A DNA stretch of 64,000 nt from Larix kaempferi (GCA_027924585.1 BSBM01000186.1:3782001-3846000); one strand, 5' to 3'; positions 1 through 12,958 are shown, numbered from the stretch's first letter. Numbers and translations are program-made. Notes: generated by a model not told the origin, from the sequence alone.

Positions 1-63
1 TTTCATGACTTCATTCCTAGTCCCTAGAAACACCGAGATGGTGTTGTTCTAAGCAGGGAGGGA
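1..63 (+). mobile_element. 3' tip of a Ty3/gypsy internal region with polypurine tract
   Basis: The first 63 bases end in the purine-rich run AGCAGGGAGGGA directly before a TGTAAT LTR start. This is the arrangement at the end of plant Ty3/gypsy (chromovirus-like) elements, where the polypurine tract primes plus-strand synthesis just upstream of the 3' LTR. The body of the element lies outside the window, so the family is inferred only from the tract and from the LTR that follows. No coding sequence can be assigned here. Confidence 0.5.
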
Positions 64-1945
64 TGTAATATCATGAATTTTGGACTAACTATTTTGTTGT
101 TATATTGGGCCACGGCCCCAACACCTATGTTTATTTTGAGTATTGGGCATGATCCCTAGCACCTATGATTTATTCTTTTATATGTATATCGACATATCGG
201 GCATGGACCCTCACTGAATTCTTTATTTGAGTATATACTAGGCAAGAAGGCCCCAATGTTTAATGATGTTCTTCAGCTTTGATAAGGGTACAAACCCTAA
301 TATTCTGAGATGATCTTTTGTTACTTATTATGCAGAGCTATGATTTTACATGATTTGATTTATGAGTGTGGTGAGTGTGGACTCAGAAACACACATGTAA
401 CCTATGTACCACGCATAAGCCCCGATGTACCTAGAAGAATGTTTATGGACTGGGAGTAAGCCCTGAGGTACATTGAGTGTTGGGCCTAAGCCCTGGAGCA
501 CTCCAAGATTGATAAACGAATACCGGATCCGAGGAAACTTAAATATTCTAGATGTGCCTCACAACCACATTCTAGCACTAGTGTTGACCAGAGGATCTAT
601 AATTGCACTAGCATAATGCCCATGTGAGAGTGTTGAGTTAAAAGGCTCTGAAGAGCACTCGAGGTTACTAAATCTCAAAGTGTTGAGTCGGAAGGACTCT
701 GAATAACACTTTTAGTTTCATCACACTTATTTGATTTGATTAAATGATTCATTTTTATCCATCATCAAGTATTGCGGGAACTACCGTGTTAAACGAGGGA
801 ATCTGACATGCAAGAGAGAGACAAGAGGTGCCTATCCAAGCCTACCGAAAGACCGTCCAAAGAAGTGGACCTTAACCCTAATTTGTTAAACCAAAGTATC
901 ATACAAGATTAAATATTGGTATTAAGAATTGTAATAAATAAGGATGGGATTATTTATTTAAAAAATACATTTATTGCATATAGGTTGTGCATAGTGGGAT
1001 GCCACATTATGTAATAATATTAATAAAAGTATTAATATTTAGTGGAAAACCATGATTGTAAATAATAGTAATAGTGTATTAATACCTAGGTTAGAATTAC
1101 TATTATTATAATTATTGTTACCATAATTATTATGAGGAGCTTAAATAAGAAATCATTGATAGATTAAGCCATTGAAAAAGTCTTAGTGAAAAAAGACTAA
1201 ATACTTATTAAATAATATCTTTTAAATATTATTTATTAATTTAAAGAAACAAATTATTCCAACAGTCATAATTAAAGAATACCCTACTTAAAGAGGGCAG
1301 ATCCCAAGTTGGGGATTATCTATCTTTTCATTATCATTCTCTGATGGTAATTAAAGGAGAAACTTCTGCTCCAATAAACTGAACCAGCAGTAACCTTTGG
1401 TCCTCTATCTCTTTTGCATGTTGGAATCCAGCTCAGGGGGATCCATTACTGAACCAGGAATAGTTGTAGGATCATGGTTAGGAGGAACATGGTAGCCCCA
1501 AAGTTATCCAGCTAAAGGCAATCACCCTAACAGGTTAGCTAGATACAACACGCTCTGCATTAACCATTGTTGAGTGTGTAGGTCACTACAGGAAGGATTC
1601 AAGTGCCAAACAGCTAGGCTTCCACAGGAAGGGACCAAGTACTCAAGTAGCCAGGTATGGGGTATTTAATGTTTCAAATTTTCAGTTATAAAAAAGTTAG
1701 GTTTCTACAATTAGAATAGATACTGCATTATTGTTCATTATCAATATTATCAACTTCGAGGTTCTTCCTAGAACCCACTGGAGGGTCTACCAGGGCTAGC
1801 TGGGCTAGCCTTTGCTAGACAACGCACATTGTCTTCTAGGTTAGCGTTATTATAATTCCTTGTTCATAGATATATGTTTTGTATTTTAATTGTATTCCCT
1901 ATTCATAGGGAAGAGTTTCATCTACGACTATTAGTTCTTTTTACA
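64..1945 (+). repeat. Probable 3' LTR of a Ty3/gypsy element
   Basis: The stretch begins TGTAATATC right after a polypurine tract. A matching inverted end, TTACA at 1941-1945, gives a plausible 1.88-kb LTR with TGTAA/TTACA ends. The first 250 bases hold imperfect short repeats of the type attgggc...ccc. The right boundary is a guess from the inverted ends alone, because the partner LTR and left target duplication are outside the window. No long ORF is present, as expected for an LTR. Confidence 0.38.
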
Positions 1946-4054
1946 TTATTACCCTGTCTATATTGGAAACATTACTGAATAGAAATAAAAACCACACAAC
2001 AAAACTTTCAACTGCATTACTCATTTAAATTATCAAACATCTCTATGATAGCAATATTTAGTCAAACTTTAAATGCATCAAGTATTATATAGAGATTCAT
2101 ATTCCAAAACGTAGGTTCACATATCCAAACATAAATTCACATATAATTCAATCGTCATCTGCATTTTAAATATGGGTGCCAATCCCAAAACCCTTACGGG
2201 CATGCAATTTGTGGATTGAATCCCATCCCCAATCAAAATGCAATTCATATCAAACCAAATTTATTGAATACAAAGTGACCTTAAACTTATTTCTACGTTA
2301 GTTAACCATTCACCCTTGTAAACAGTAAAATAGAAATTCATAGGAGGAATCGGGATTTCAATATTTAAAACGCACAGAAGTCAAATGCAAATCGATACCA
2401 TAGGAAGACTTCAACAACCATGATTTGTTTCCACTTTAAAATTCTTAACCTCAAACATAGCAAACTTACGAAGGTCATGACTACACACACGAAGGCTTAA
2501 AATTTCAACTTGAAAACTCTAATGGGCACCTCCCCTGTTCACGGTTCGAATCTCACAACCTAAGGATAGGTGCCCATACTTTTCAAAACTGGTAAACCAC
2601 AGGTCTGGATATCAAACCACTAGAATACATCATCTTTCCCAAAATCATTCATGATTAAATTAGACTTAGGATAAGAGTATCACAGGTATCAATGAAATAC
2701 AAATCTACCATTTATTAGCCCAATCGTCTAGCTACAAGATGATACTATAATAGTGCATACATTCTTACAAATTGTGCCATAGGAAAGAAATATGCAAGAC
2801 AAATCCAGGGTAGGTATCACATATAACATGGAATCCATTTATTCAGACAAGCGATTTTTCCATTAGAGTTTTTATACTGACAAAGGCATCATTCAAAAAT
2901 ATAGTAGCTAGGGTTCCTTCATACAACCATTAAGCCTCATAGAAATGAAAGCGCAGATTCCCTTTATTATTACAATTAACACTTTGAAAAAAAAACAATA
3001 CCCATGATTACATAGAGGAAAGAAAAAAATATACCCTTTCAAAATCCCATATTCACACAAGTACAAATATAGAAATAGCAACTGAGGCCAATCCATTAAA
3101 CCCTACTACAAGCAGAGGGACCCTCAGAAGTTTTCACCATCAAAATATTAATTACAATGAGTCTTCATACATCGGGTCAAGCCAAAGGAAACCACCCCTG
3201 AGACTTCAAAAATCTGAGTGAGCCAAAGGCCTCACGAAGTCTCACCATCATAATTTACCAAAACCGAGAAAGGTAAGTGTGAAGGGTTAACAGAACCCGG
3301 GTCCTACCATTTCCAAACGCCATGAGTAGTTCGTAAGGGCTCTTTTCTGGTTCAACACAGGGAGCCACTCCATACTTGTCAACGAGAACATATCAGAAGT
3401 TAGAATCTGAATAGTTAAAGGATTATGGAGTTAAAAACTGAGAAAAATTCAGGGGTAACGAGAAGAGTAGTTAACTATAGATGGGTTCTACTACATCATG
3501 ACCATGCCCATCAACGATACCCTGGCCATGCGCACAACTTAGGCCAGGCGTAGTTGCTCCACCAACAAGCTAAAGAATCTCCCTCTAATCCAAGAGACAA
3601 TCAAACTCATGACTTGACATCGTTCGGAAAACCCTTGCCAAACCCTTCATCCAGCTAGCCACAAACCACATGACTGCCAAAGAGTGCATTCAATACAGCC
3701 AACTACCACGATAGGACACCATTGCAAATTGCAAATCATATCATATAGTTTTGGGGGTTCAAACATTTAGTTAAGTATCATAAAGGACAAAGACCTCAAC
3801 CCTTACATATTTATCACCAAGGGTGTTTTTCTTCCACCTTGAGAATTTCACATGATGAAACTATTCACAAAATAACCACGAGGGACACCTATGAGGAAAT
3901 GTCAAATAAGTATGCATTAGAGGAATCGCTAAGTAAGACCACAGGTCTCAAACATTCACACCTTACCTCTCAGCGACTCTGCCAGGAGTGCTTAGATTAA
4001 CCCCAATGTTTCAGGAAAATTGAACTTCACTCATCAAGTTTATCAAACCTGAGG
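1946..4054. other. Unassigned repeat-like DNA, no gene recognised
   Basis: About 2.1 kb without a credible coding region; short ORFs here are AT-rich and carry no known motif. The only structured item I see is an inverted repeat at 2522-2577. The sequence is interrupted at its right end by the Tekay-type insertion, and its continuation is at 18602. It may be part of an older LTR, but I could not find a partner in the window. Confidence 0.5.
2522..2577. repeat. Perfect 10-bp inverted repeat enclosing a tRNA B-box-like motif
   Basis: The arms ATGGGCACCT (2522-2531) and AGGTGCCCAT (2568-2577) are exact reverse complements. The loop contains GGTTCGAATCTC, close to the RNA polymerase III internal B box (GGTTCGANTCC). 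I see no convincing A box at the right distance upstream, so this is not called a tRNA. It may be a tRNA-derived fragment or a chance motif in a small foldback element. Confidence 0.35.
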
Positions 4055-4059
4055 ATTAA
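4055..4059. repeat. Left target-site duplication ATTAA of the Tekay-type element
   Basis: ATTAA precedes the left LTR start (TGTAGTG at 4060) and is repeated exactly at 18597-18601 after the right LTR end. This 5-bp duplication is the integrase footprint and fixes the limits of the element. Confidence 0.9.
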
Positions 4060-6851
4060 TGTAGTGCTTTGGTTTTTACAGCAGAGCACTAAGTAAATTT
4101 CTAAGTTAATTTCCTATGTATTAACTTATTCAGGTATGTGTGAGTAAATTTCTAATGAAAATTCTAAGCTTTTAAATGATGTTTAGCATACTGTGTTGTC
4201 TCCAATAATAATACATTCGTAGTTAAAAGAATAACTAACATATTGATATTTTCCTTCAACAATTTGTGGTTTTCGCATAAGAATATGTTTCGAAGTAATA
4301 AATCAGTAAGAAGGTATATGCAGGTTTCAAAGTACGTTTCCACATAATAATTAAATAAAATAAATAATCAAGGAAATTACCTGATGCTGATGCTAGTAGA
4401 CCGTAGGTTGTAGCAGGTTGTATATCCTCTTAGTCAGCCAAGATGAAGTTTTCACCCTACCGACCAGCTATTATCTTGTTGGCCCTTGGAAATCAAAGGA
4501 TTTCCAAGCCCCCCGAGCTCACAAACTGATAATCCCGAGAGCAATCTTTACTTAGGTTCTCCCAAAACCTTTTTCTGTTCTCAAACCTTCTTTTTATTCC
4601 CAAACATTTCTGTTCTCCAACTTTTTCTCCTCACTTCCAACTCCCTTACCTTCAACTTTCTCCCCCTATATATCCACTTCCTTCCTCGAGAAGAACTTGG
4701 GCTTACTCCACCGCCCCAAACTCCCCCTCTCGAGCCCCTCAAACATTTACTCCTTTCCTTAGTTCGTTCATACACATTTCATTTTAAAAATGTATTTTTC
4801 ACACTCAATGTACCAAATAATTATTTACACTCATGGTAAATTTCTTTGACTTTGATTGACAGTTGTAAGTATTTATTACGATGGGAATCATTACCCAAAG
4901 GTTATCCATTCGGGACAAGGTTTATTAATTACAAGTCTATTCAAAAACTTTGTATTTAATGTCATTAATGTAATTAATAAAATATTATATAATTAGTTGC
5001 CCCTTTTCAACTTGGACATGATGTGTCTTAATGGTCTACCTCATCCGTCGAGATCACTTATCTTGAGATTTAAATTACAAGATTCGTATTGAATAATTAA
5101 ATAAACCATTTTCCATCACATCACATTCATTCCAAAATTGTTATCCTACTATGTCTAACTTAGAAATGTAAAATAATCACACTCTAATCATTCATTAGTC
5201 AATATTTAAATTTTACCTATTTTGCAATTGTTATGACATGGGTGGTAATATTATTACAATAAATTTTAAGTAATAGTATTAATTAAATCACCATAAGGTA
5301 ATAATAATGGTGAATTTAATAAAGATGTCTTTTACATCATTTGTTTATCACATGAGTACCCTAACATCTACATAGTATCATCGTTCTTCTAAACAAAGCA
5401 CCCTTAAGTGTTTAAACAATCTTACAAATTAATTAGACAGTACCATTACCTTATTTACAACAATTCTGAGACGACAATGTTAACTGATGACACTTGTCTC
5501 CATTGTATATCACGATGTTTACCAACGAGTAATACATAGGTTAATTGACTTGTTTTACACCTCTTAAATAACTTTATATTCATTATCTGAATTCGTTCAA
5601 TGCATGATTAACCTAATTACTTATGACAACTTATACATTTATTCAATATGTTAAGTGTTTGTATATCGATACTAGTGTACATGTGCAAGGTGTGCATGCG
5701 TGGCCAGCGTATGCACAGATCATAAATGTACTATAGACAAACCCCATCCCGCCTATGCATACCTGCTAACTAATAGTAGTATTTACCCCCATGTAGAAGA
5801 ACAAACATAATATATATAGTACAATTACTTCAACATTATCAGTTATTTAACAATTAATTCTTTATGATTTCACATCATTATCTTTATCTTTACATTAGTT
5901 TAATCAATCATGTACAAGGAAGGGTACCTACTACCACTAACTCGGAATCAAGGAATACTAAACCCTCAACAGTACTAACTAACACATCCTCCCATCATAA
6001 CCTACGTCCAACATCCTCCCTATCCTTCCTCTGCTAGTACAAAAGTGGATGTCTAACTCACCGATCTGACCACCTAGAACTTGAGAGCGATAGCATCAGC
6101 TGAACAACGGACCTATCCTCCCCTACCAGGCATCCGACCATCGTCATAACAACAACATGGGGAGCATGTCTCAGCACATCCCTCCCACGACCTCGGGTCT
6201 CATGGAAACATAGGGTGGGAAACGCATCCATCCCTCTCAACATACTGGGCCTACGCCCTTATCAACTCATACTTTGCTGCTATCGGGATTATCAGTTTGT
6301 GTTATCGTAACATCATTTTTGGCTGCTAAGGTTTACTGTACGAACATGTTTTTTTTCCAATATATATCAGATCAAGTAACTGGCTATCCCATAGCCCTTG
6401 TATCCTATAGGTTAGTATTTTGCAAAATACAAATTTATAGAGAGCATTTCCCATTGATCGCCCATTGATCCATGTTATCAAAAATCATTTTATTTCATGT
6501 AACCTTTTAGTTCATCATAGATGCGTATGACATATAACACTTCAATAATTTATATAAGAAGATGGTATCCACGTACCGAATCATATATTTCACATCTTAT
6601 TAATGAAAACATATAAACACATACTGTAATCGTAAAATAAAGAATCATATGATAATCATGACATTGTAACCGCATAACATAGTAACATCATAATCATAGT
6701 GAAATCATAAAACAAAGTAACATCATATAATGAGGTTCATCATATCGTAATATAGTTTACTCAGTCGAGCTGAGTTCAACAAAATATATAAGAAAATAAA
6801 GTATGGTGTGTCTAGCTGATAAATATGCCTAATCAAAATATGGGCGTTACA
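4060..6851 (-). repeat. 3' LTR of the Tekay-type element
   Basis: 2792 bp, aligned end to end with 15806-18596 with only occasional substitutions and small indels. The ends are TGTAACGCCC and CACTACA on the coding strand. It carries the same TATA-like stretch (near 4666-4675) as the 5' LTR. Short ORFs inside both copies are conserved only because the LTRs are alike; none has a recognisable domain. Confidence 0.95.
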
Positions 6852-6865
6852 TACACCCACCCTTC
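6852..6865 (-). promoter_or_regulatory. Polypurine tract of the Tekay-type element
   Basis: On the coding strand GAAGGGTGGGTGTA directly precedes the 3' LTR start TGTAACGCC. It is purine-rich with a few pyrimidines, a weak but correctly placed plus-strand primer. The upstream GGGACGAAGTTTCCC is shared by Tekay/Del elements. Confidence 0.7.
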
Positions 6866-6890
6866 GGGAAACTTCGTCCCGAAGTTATGG

Positions 6891-9800
6891 TCAAAATAGT
6901 GAGGGAAAATCTCGACGCATGGCCTCTGCATCCTCCCAGGTAGCAGACCCTGGGCTATATTTGTCCCATTGGACCTTAACTTGGTCCACATGGTGACTAG
7001 GGAGCTGTCAAACCCTACGATCAAGTATACGTAATGGTTCGACCCTGAAGGTTGCCTCGTCCGAGACCTGCAATTCCTTCCAATGAATTTTGTGAGTCTC
7101 ATCAGCTATGTAATGTCGTAATACAAAAACCTGAAATACATTATTAGTTTTATGCAAGTGGGGGTGGCAGCGCAAGACGATAAGCAACTCGTCCGATTTT
7201 CTCAAGAATCTCAAATGGACCTATAAAGCGAGGTGACAACTTGGTACCCTTCCCAAACCGAATGGTACTTTTATTTGGTCTGATGCGAATAAATACATGA
7301 TCCCCTACTCCATAAGTTTTATCTGATCTGTGTGCATCAGCGTAACTCTTTTGCCTATCCTGTGCTTCCTTCAACCGCTGCCTAATCTGTAACACTTGCT
7401 CCTCCATTTCCTGTATCAATTCAGGCCCAATTAAAACTTGATCCTCTAATCTGTCCCAACTGAGTGGTGTCCTACACTGCCTCCCATACAATGCTTGATA
7501 TGGCGGCATACCAATGGAGCTGTGATGACTATTGTTGTATGCAAACTCCACTAAAGGAAGATATTTCTCCCACTGTGTCTGTTGATCCATAACATACATC
7601 CTAAGCATGTCCTCCATCACTTGATTCACCCTCTCTGTCTGTCCATCTGTCTTGGGGTGATAAGCTGAGCCTAAGTTCAACTGTGTCCCTAATGCTAACT
7701 ACACGCTTGTCCAAAATATGGAAGTGAACTTAGGGTCTCTGTCAGAGATTATCTTTTTAGGAACTCCATGAAGACGTACAATCTCATTTATGAATACCCT
7801 TGCTACATCTGTTACATCATAGGTGTCTCTGATTGGAATGAAGTGAGCACTTTTGGTCAGTTTGTCGACTACCACCAAAATAGCATTATGTCTCATAGAT
7901 GTGAGTGGTAATCCTACAACAAAGTCTATGGAAATGACTTCCCATTTAGTCATAGGAATATCATGTGGTTGTAGGAGACCGGTCGGGTGATGATGATCTG
8001 CCTTAACTTGTTGACACTCAAGGCATTTCGAAACAAAATCCGCTACATCCATCTTCATAACTGGCCAGAAGAAGAGTTGCTTTATGTCAGTATACATCTT
8101 CTTCACCCCTGATATCACCTTCCTTAGTAACATACATCCTTCCCTGATACCGCAACAATCCATCTTCCTCAAGATGGTACCCATCATACTTCAATTCCTG
8201 TTCCTTTCCATTCTGAATAGCTGAGGTTACTTTTAGGTACCAACTATCGCCCAATAGTTGTCCTAGTACTCTTTCCCCCAAGTCCACCTTCAAGGGAATT
8301 AAGGAGAAAAGTATTGGCCTTCGGCTTAGAGCGTCTTCCACCACATTCTCCTTTCCTTTTATGTAAGAGATACCAAAGTCATACTCACTCATGAACTCAC
8401 TCCATCACCTTTGCCTAGCATTCAAATCCCTTTGGGTAAAGATGTACTGCAAGCTCTGATGGTCTGTTTTAACAGTGAAGCTTCTACCAACTAGGTAGTG
8501 CCTCCATAATTTTAGTGCCAACATTACTGCTGCCAATTCTAGATCATGCGTGGCATACTGCTCCTCATGAGGTTTCAACTTCCGAGATGCATAAGCTATT
8601 ACCCCACCTTCCTGCATCAACACCGCTCCTAGTTCTTGCTTCGAGGCATCGGTGCATACCATGAAATCTTTATCCATGTCTGGTACCCGCAAGATCGGTG
8701 CACTTGTCAACACTCTTTTTAACTCTGTAAAAGCGGCATCGCATTCATCTGTCCATTCATACCGGATTCCCTTGCTTTGCAAGGTGGTAATAGGTTTTGC
8801 AATTTTAGAAAATCCTTCCACAAACCTTCGGTAATAGCCTGCTAACCCCATAAAGCTGCGCACCTCATGAGCATTCCTTGGAATTGGCCAATCTTCAATG
8901 GCCTTTACCTTTTCCGGGTCTACAGAGATCCCTTCACCTGAGATGATGTGCCCCAAGTAGTGAATCTCTTTTTGGAAGAAGGAACACTTTGATAATTTAC
9001 CATAAAGTTTATGTTCCCTTAAGCATGTCAAGACTAACCGCAAGTGTTCCTCATGCTCCTTCTCATTCTTAGAATAGATAAGAATATCATCTAAGAAGAC
9101 CTGAACAAAGCGGTCCAAGTATTTTCGGAAGACACCATTCATGAGGCTCATGAATACAGCTGGAGCATTGGTCAAACCAAATGGTACCACTACAAACTCG
9201 TAATGCCCAAATCGAGTTCGAAAGGCAGTCTTAGGAATGTCACCTTCCTTGATCCTCAACTGGTGATACCCTGATCGTAAATCAATCTTTGAGAAGACTG
9301 ACGCACCCTTCATTTGATCAAAGAGGTCATCAATTCTTGGTATGGGATGCTTGTTCTTCACTGTGGCCTTGTTAAAATCTCTGTAATCTATGCACAGTCG
9401 CAGAGATCCATCCTTCTTCTTAACGAAGATCACTGGTGCTCCCCACGGTGAGATACTAGGTCTAATCAGTCCCAAATCTAGCAACTCTTTTAACTGGATC
9501 TGTAACTCACGGAGCTCTGGAGTTGTCATTCTATAAGGAGTTTTTGAGATAGGTTCTGCACCAGGTTTTAGTTCGATTGTGAAATCGAGCTCTCTTTCTG
9601 GAGGTAGTCCTGGCAATTCCTTCGGAAAGACATCCTTGAACTTGGAAAGTACAGGGTAAGAATTCAAGGAAGGTCCTTTACTATCGCTCACGGCCTCAAC
9701 CACGAACAACTGGCATCCTTGTCTTAGGCACCGCTTAGCTTTCACCATAGAGATGAAACAGAGGGATACCTTCCTCTTCAAGCCTTGGATTTGAATTGTC

Positions 9801-10327
9801 CTTCCCTCGTCATCGAGGCACAACACCTTCTTCACATAGCAGTCTAAGAAAGCTCTATGGCCTTCTAACCAATCCATGCCAATAATCAGGTCATAAGTCC
9901 CCAAATTGGTGACATAAGCATCCAACTTAATGGTGCATACTCCTAAGTCAACCTCACAACTCCTCACTTTAAGACCTACTGTTTGCTTAGCTCCTGAAGC
10001 CATTTCAACCAGTTTGAAATCATCGTGCTTGTAGGCTGCCAACCCACATTTATCTAATGCAAATGGTGAAATAAAACTATCAGTTGCTCCCGGATCAAAC
10101 AAAATTTTAAGTTTGACATTGTTTACTTTACCAGTGGATTCTACTATGGTAGACTGATGTTTTGCTTGGTGTTTATGTACCGCTGCATGAATCTGATGAT
10201 TGTTACCCGAACTATCCATGGGTTCCTTTCCTTCCCTGTGCCTGCTGCTTGAACGACCTTTGGGACAGTCTCGCTGGAAATGAGGACCTCCGCATCCCCA
10301 ACAAGAGAGATTAGGAGGGGCTTGCAT
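6891..10327 (-). pseudogene. Decayed chromovirus Pol: zinc knuckle, protease, RT, RNase H, integrase, chromodomain
   Basis: Reading leftwards, the order is a Gag zinc knuckle (CX2CX3HX4C, near 10300), aspartic protease (FDPGATDSF, with P where DSGA is usual), RT with the catalytic FLDD box, RNase H starting CTDAS, integrase with zinc-finger cysteines (CLECQQVK) and D,D,E residues (DFVVG, SDRDPK, GQTERV), then a C-terminal chromodomain ending near SATWEDAE. In-frame stops lie at 8405-8407 (TGA in RNase H), 7699-7701 (TAG in integrase) and 7008-7010. A frameshift with apparent loss of the integrase HH finger lies near 8090-8190, and another shift near 7155. The coding frame ends at 6891. The 10327-8405 stretch is open for 640 codons. 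The protein would have copied the element RNA and inserted it into chromatin; it cannot be made whole now. Confidence 0.92.
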
Positions 10328-11251
10328 GTTGCTTGGAGGAATCCTCTGAGATGAGTTCCTTCCCCTGGGTCCTCTAAAACCCCCTACTCCTCTATAGGAA
10401 CTTCCCTGTGTACGTCCTTGGCTTTGGTGGGTTGTGGACGATGCCTGCGAGATTGAGTTAACTGAAGTATTACCCCTCAGTGTGAACCTGTTACCGTAAG
10501 GAGGAGGTCTAGATTGTCCTCCCTTGAAGTAAGGACGTGACGCCTTCCCTGAAACATACTAATTGGTTCCTGTCAACTTACTACCCACTTTTCCATCTAA
10601 CATATCAGCTGCATAACGAGCATACTCAACTGCCATAGCAACTGAAGTTGCCTTCCACATCAGCACAGTAGCTCTAATCTTGTAGTTAAGTCCATACACA
10701 AAACGCTCTACCTGACAATCATCTGCATCTAGGTAAGGAACATATTTTACTAGTTCCATAAACTGAGATTCATACTCCTCCATCGTCTTGTCTCCTTGTA
10801 CCAAGGCATGGAGTGCACCTGCCTGTTCTTCCTTGTAATAATTTGGCAAATACTTCTTGTGGAACCTCTCCTCGAATAGTTCCCAAGAAGTCGTAAGAGG
10901 AGTAAGGTGCAACTGCTTCTCGAGATCTGACCACCAATTCAAAGCATCACCTTTAAGCTGAAAGATGACCATCCTAGCCTTGGAACTAGATGTGTACTCA
11001 TTCAATGCGAAGCATCTCTTCATGCCTTCCAACCATGCTTCGGCATGCTTACCGGGTCGTCCTCCTGAAAACTCTGGAACCTTTATCTTTTGCAACTCCC
11101 TCGATATGTCCTGAAGCGGTTCCTGTCTTGGGCCATGTGCCCTTTCAGAGTTCTCTCGACTCACTTGAGTGGGTTCCACCTCGATGGCCCTTTCCGACTG
11201 CCTGTTCATAGTTGTCATAATGGCCTCCAAAGACCTCATTATGATTTGCAT
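10328..11251 (-). pseudogene. Gag C-terminal two-thirds (duplicated copy), interrupted
   Basis: The region 11251-10559 encodes a Ty3-type Gag core: a retrotransposon gag domain with the motif GDALNWW and a central YLPNYY segment. The frame then meets TAG at 10559-10561. It remains open after that stop through a Gly/Arg/Ser-rich linker into the zinc knuckle at about 10300, so a single stop separates Gag core from nucleocapsid. Gag forms the cytoplasmic particle that packages element RNA. Its N-terminus begins in a segment (10934-11262) that is a direct duplicate of 12011-12338, so this copy lacks the true Gag start. Confidence 0.85.
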
Positions 11252-11262
11252 TTTAGGCGTTG
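10934..11262 (-). repeat. Direct duplication inside gag, copy A
   Basis: 329 bp almost identical to 12011-12338, from CCAATTCAAAGC to AGGCGTTG on the plus strand. The two copies are separated by 748 bp and lie in the same orientation. They differ at only a few positions. The duplication breaks the Gag frame. Confidence 0.9.
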
Positions 11263-12010
11263 TCTTCGATTCACAACTCTCATCTATGGATCATAGTGTT
11301 AATTGCATGTTATTTAAATGGTTATTATTTCACAAATTTGTCTTAAGCAATTACACACAACATATCCTAAATGTTTATGGTTTATTGAATGAATGTTTAC
11401 AATCATCTAATCATTTACATTCTAGAAGTTACCAAACCTGCGCAAGTGGTTTACTGATTTTATTTCCAACACATCTTTTTATATTTATATGCTCATGGAT
11501 CATATGGAAAAACATTTAATTAATTAAGTTTGTGAAGATAAGATTTCAGCCATCTTTATTGAAGTGATTCAAATCACTACAACCTAGTTGGACCCTTAAT
11601 AGATTGGGTAACACCCTCTTGCAATGATTTTACTCTCTCCAAGAGGGTCTCATTCAATAATCACTCATAAACTAATAACTATAACCTTGGCATTATTAGA
11701 TAATATCATTTGTGGATGATTTTGGGAAATAAGCCAACATGTTTTAATGTGAATTTTGATTCTACAACATTATGGTTCATTGTTGATTTAAGTTTTGTGA
11801 ATATCTTTATTTATCCATGAATGATCTTTCATTTTACACATGAGCAAATATTTATTTCTGAAAGGTGTCTATTGGATTAATTCACTTGCAACTTTCTGAA
11901 TTAAGCACTCACATGGGACTTTAACTTAATGGAAAACACATATTAATCTTCAAACAAGTTTGAAATCCTAAGACCTTTTCTCCAACCTTGATCTAGAAGC
12001 CTCCCTGAAC
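11263..12010. other. 748-bp unassigned spacer between the two gag duplicates
   Basis: AT-rich sequence without a gene. It is flanked on both sides by the same 328-bp piece of gag, so it arrived with, or was created by, the duplication event. No terminal inverted repeats, LTR ends or poly-A are evident. It could be foreign sequence picked up by template switching during reverse transcription. Confidence 0.6.
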
Positions 12011-12444
12011 CAATTCAAAGCATCACCTTTAAGCTGAAAGATGACCATCCTAGCCTTGGAACTAGATGTGTACTCATTCAATGCGAAGCATCTCTTCATG
12101 CCTTCCAACCATGCTTTGGCATGCTTACTGGGTCGTCCTCCTGAAAACTCTGGAACCTTTATCTTTTGCAACTCCCTCGATATGTCCTGAAGCGGTTCCT
12201 GTCTTGGGCCATGTGCCCTTTCAGAGTTCTCTCGACTCACTTGAGTGGGTTCCACCTCGATGGCCCTTTTCGACTGCCTGTTCATCGTTGTCATAATGGC
12301 CTCCAAAGACCTCATTATGATTTGCATTCCAGGCGTTGAGGTTGATCGTGGCGGTGTTGGCAGTGATGATGGTGGCGGAGGTGGCGATGACGGTGGTCGA
12401 CCTTGACCTTGACCCCGACCTCGACCTCTGCGTGTTGTTACCAT
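11968..12444 (-). pseudogene. Gag N-terminus, truncated after 146 codons
   Basis: This is the natural start of the polyprotein. The ATG at 12442-12444 opens a basic Arg/Gly stretch, a Pro/Ser-rich linker and then the gag domain start (EFSGGRP, GDALNW). After GDALNW the homology stops at the duplication breakpoint (12011) and about a dozen unrelated residues lead to a stop at 11968. The same domain restarts at 11251 in the second copy. The leader to the primer site is unusually long (3.3 kb). Translation from this ATG would give only a shortened Gag. Confidence 0.85.
12011..12338 (-). repeat. Direct duplication inside gag, copy B
   Basis: Partner of 10934-11262, same orientation, offset about 1.08 kb. 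Copy B is joined to the natural Gag N-terminus on its right, while copy A is joined to the rest of Gag on its left. This shows which junctions are original. Confidence 0.9.
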
Positions 12445-12862
12445 GATAGTTCCTGTGTTATTGATATAAAATCATATCCTTAGTTGTTCAATCAAATACA
12501 CGTGGAACTAAAATGTAGGTATTCATACACTTATACTTATGCGTAAGAAATAACTTGCATCATGAGATAACAAATTGTCAGGATTAGCGCGGTAAAATCT
12601 ATAGTCGTTTTTATTAAACAATTTTTGTCATGGTGTTCAGCTCGTCATGTTGATCTTAATGGTGTCTTCTTTTTGAGATTTCAGGTCTCTCTCATCCCTT
12701 CGACTAGGAGTTGAAATCTCGGTTATCATTAATATCTATATTTTAGTTAAGTTTAAATGTTACCCCTTAATCTAAATAACCTAATTTACATTAACCTTAT
12801 TAACATTAATTGTTAACCCTTAACCAATCATAGTTAAGTTTACTATTAAAATTTCTATAAAA

Positions 12863-12958
12863 CATATATTCTATCAGAATATATAACAATAAATTTAAAC
12901 TTTAATACAACATATATTCTATCAGAATATATAACAATAAATTTAAACTTTAATACAA
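12863..12958. repeat. 48-bp tandem repeat, two copies
   Basis: CATATATTCTATCAGAATAT starts at 12863 and again at 12911, and each unit runs on to the same TTTAATACAA tail. A partial third start follows at 12959. It lies in the retrotransposon leader and is very AT-rich. Confidence 0.85.

Noticed and set aside
2908-3096. 62-codon Phe/Tyr/Cys-rich minus-strand ORF
   Set aside because: Low-complexity translation of A-rich DNA, no coding signal.
4486-4839. 117-codon plus-strand ORF repeated at 16189-16584
   Set aside because: It lies in both LTRs of the Tekay-type element, in a pyrimidine-rich stretch antisense to the R-U5 region; its conservation follows from LTR identity.
6058-6243. 61-codon ORF present in both Tekay LTRs (also 17803-17988)
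   Set aside because: Contained wholly in LTR sequence, no domain, and amino-acid changes between copies are not biased to silent sites.
6833-7102. 89-codon minus-strand ORF at the end of the Tekay pol
   Set aside because: Shadow of the chromodomain frame; the true frame is the neighbouring one ending at 6891.
11169-11519. 116-codon plus-strand ORF crossing the gag duplication junction
   Set aside because: Antisense to gag and spans an artificial junction; no motif.
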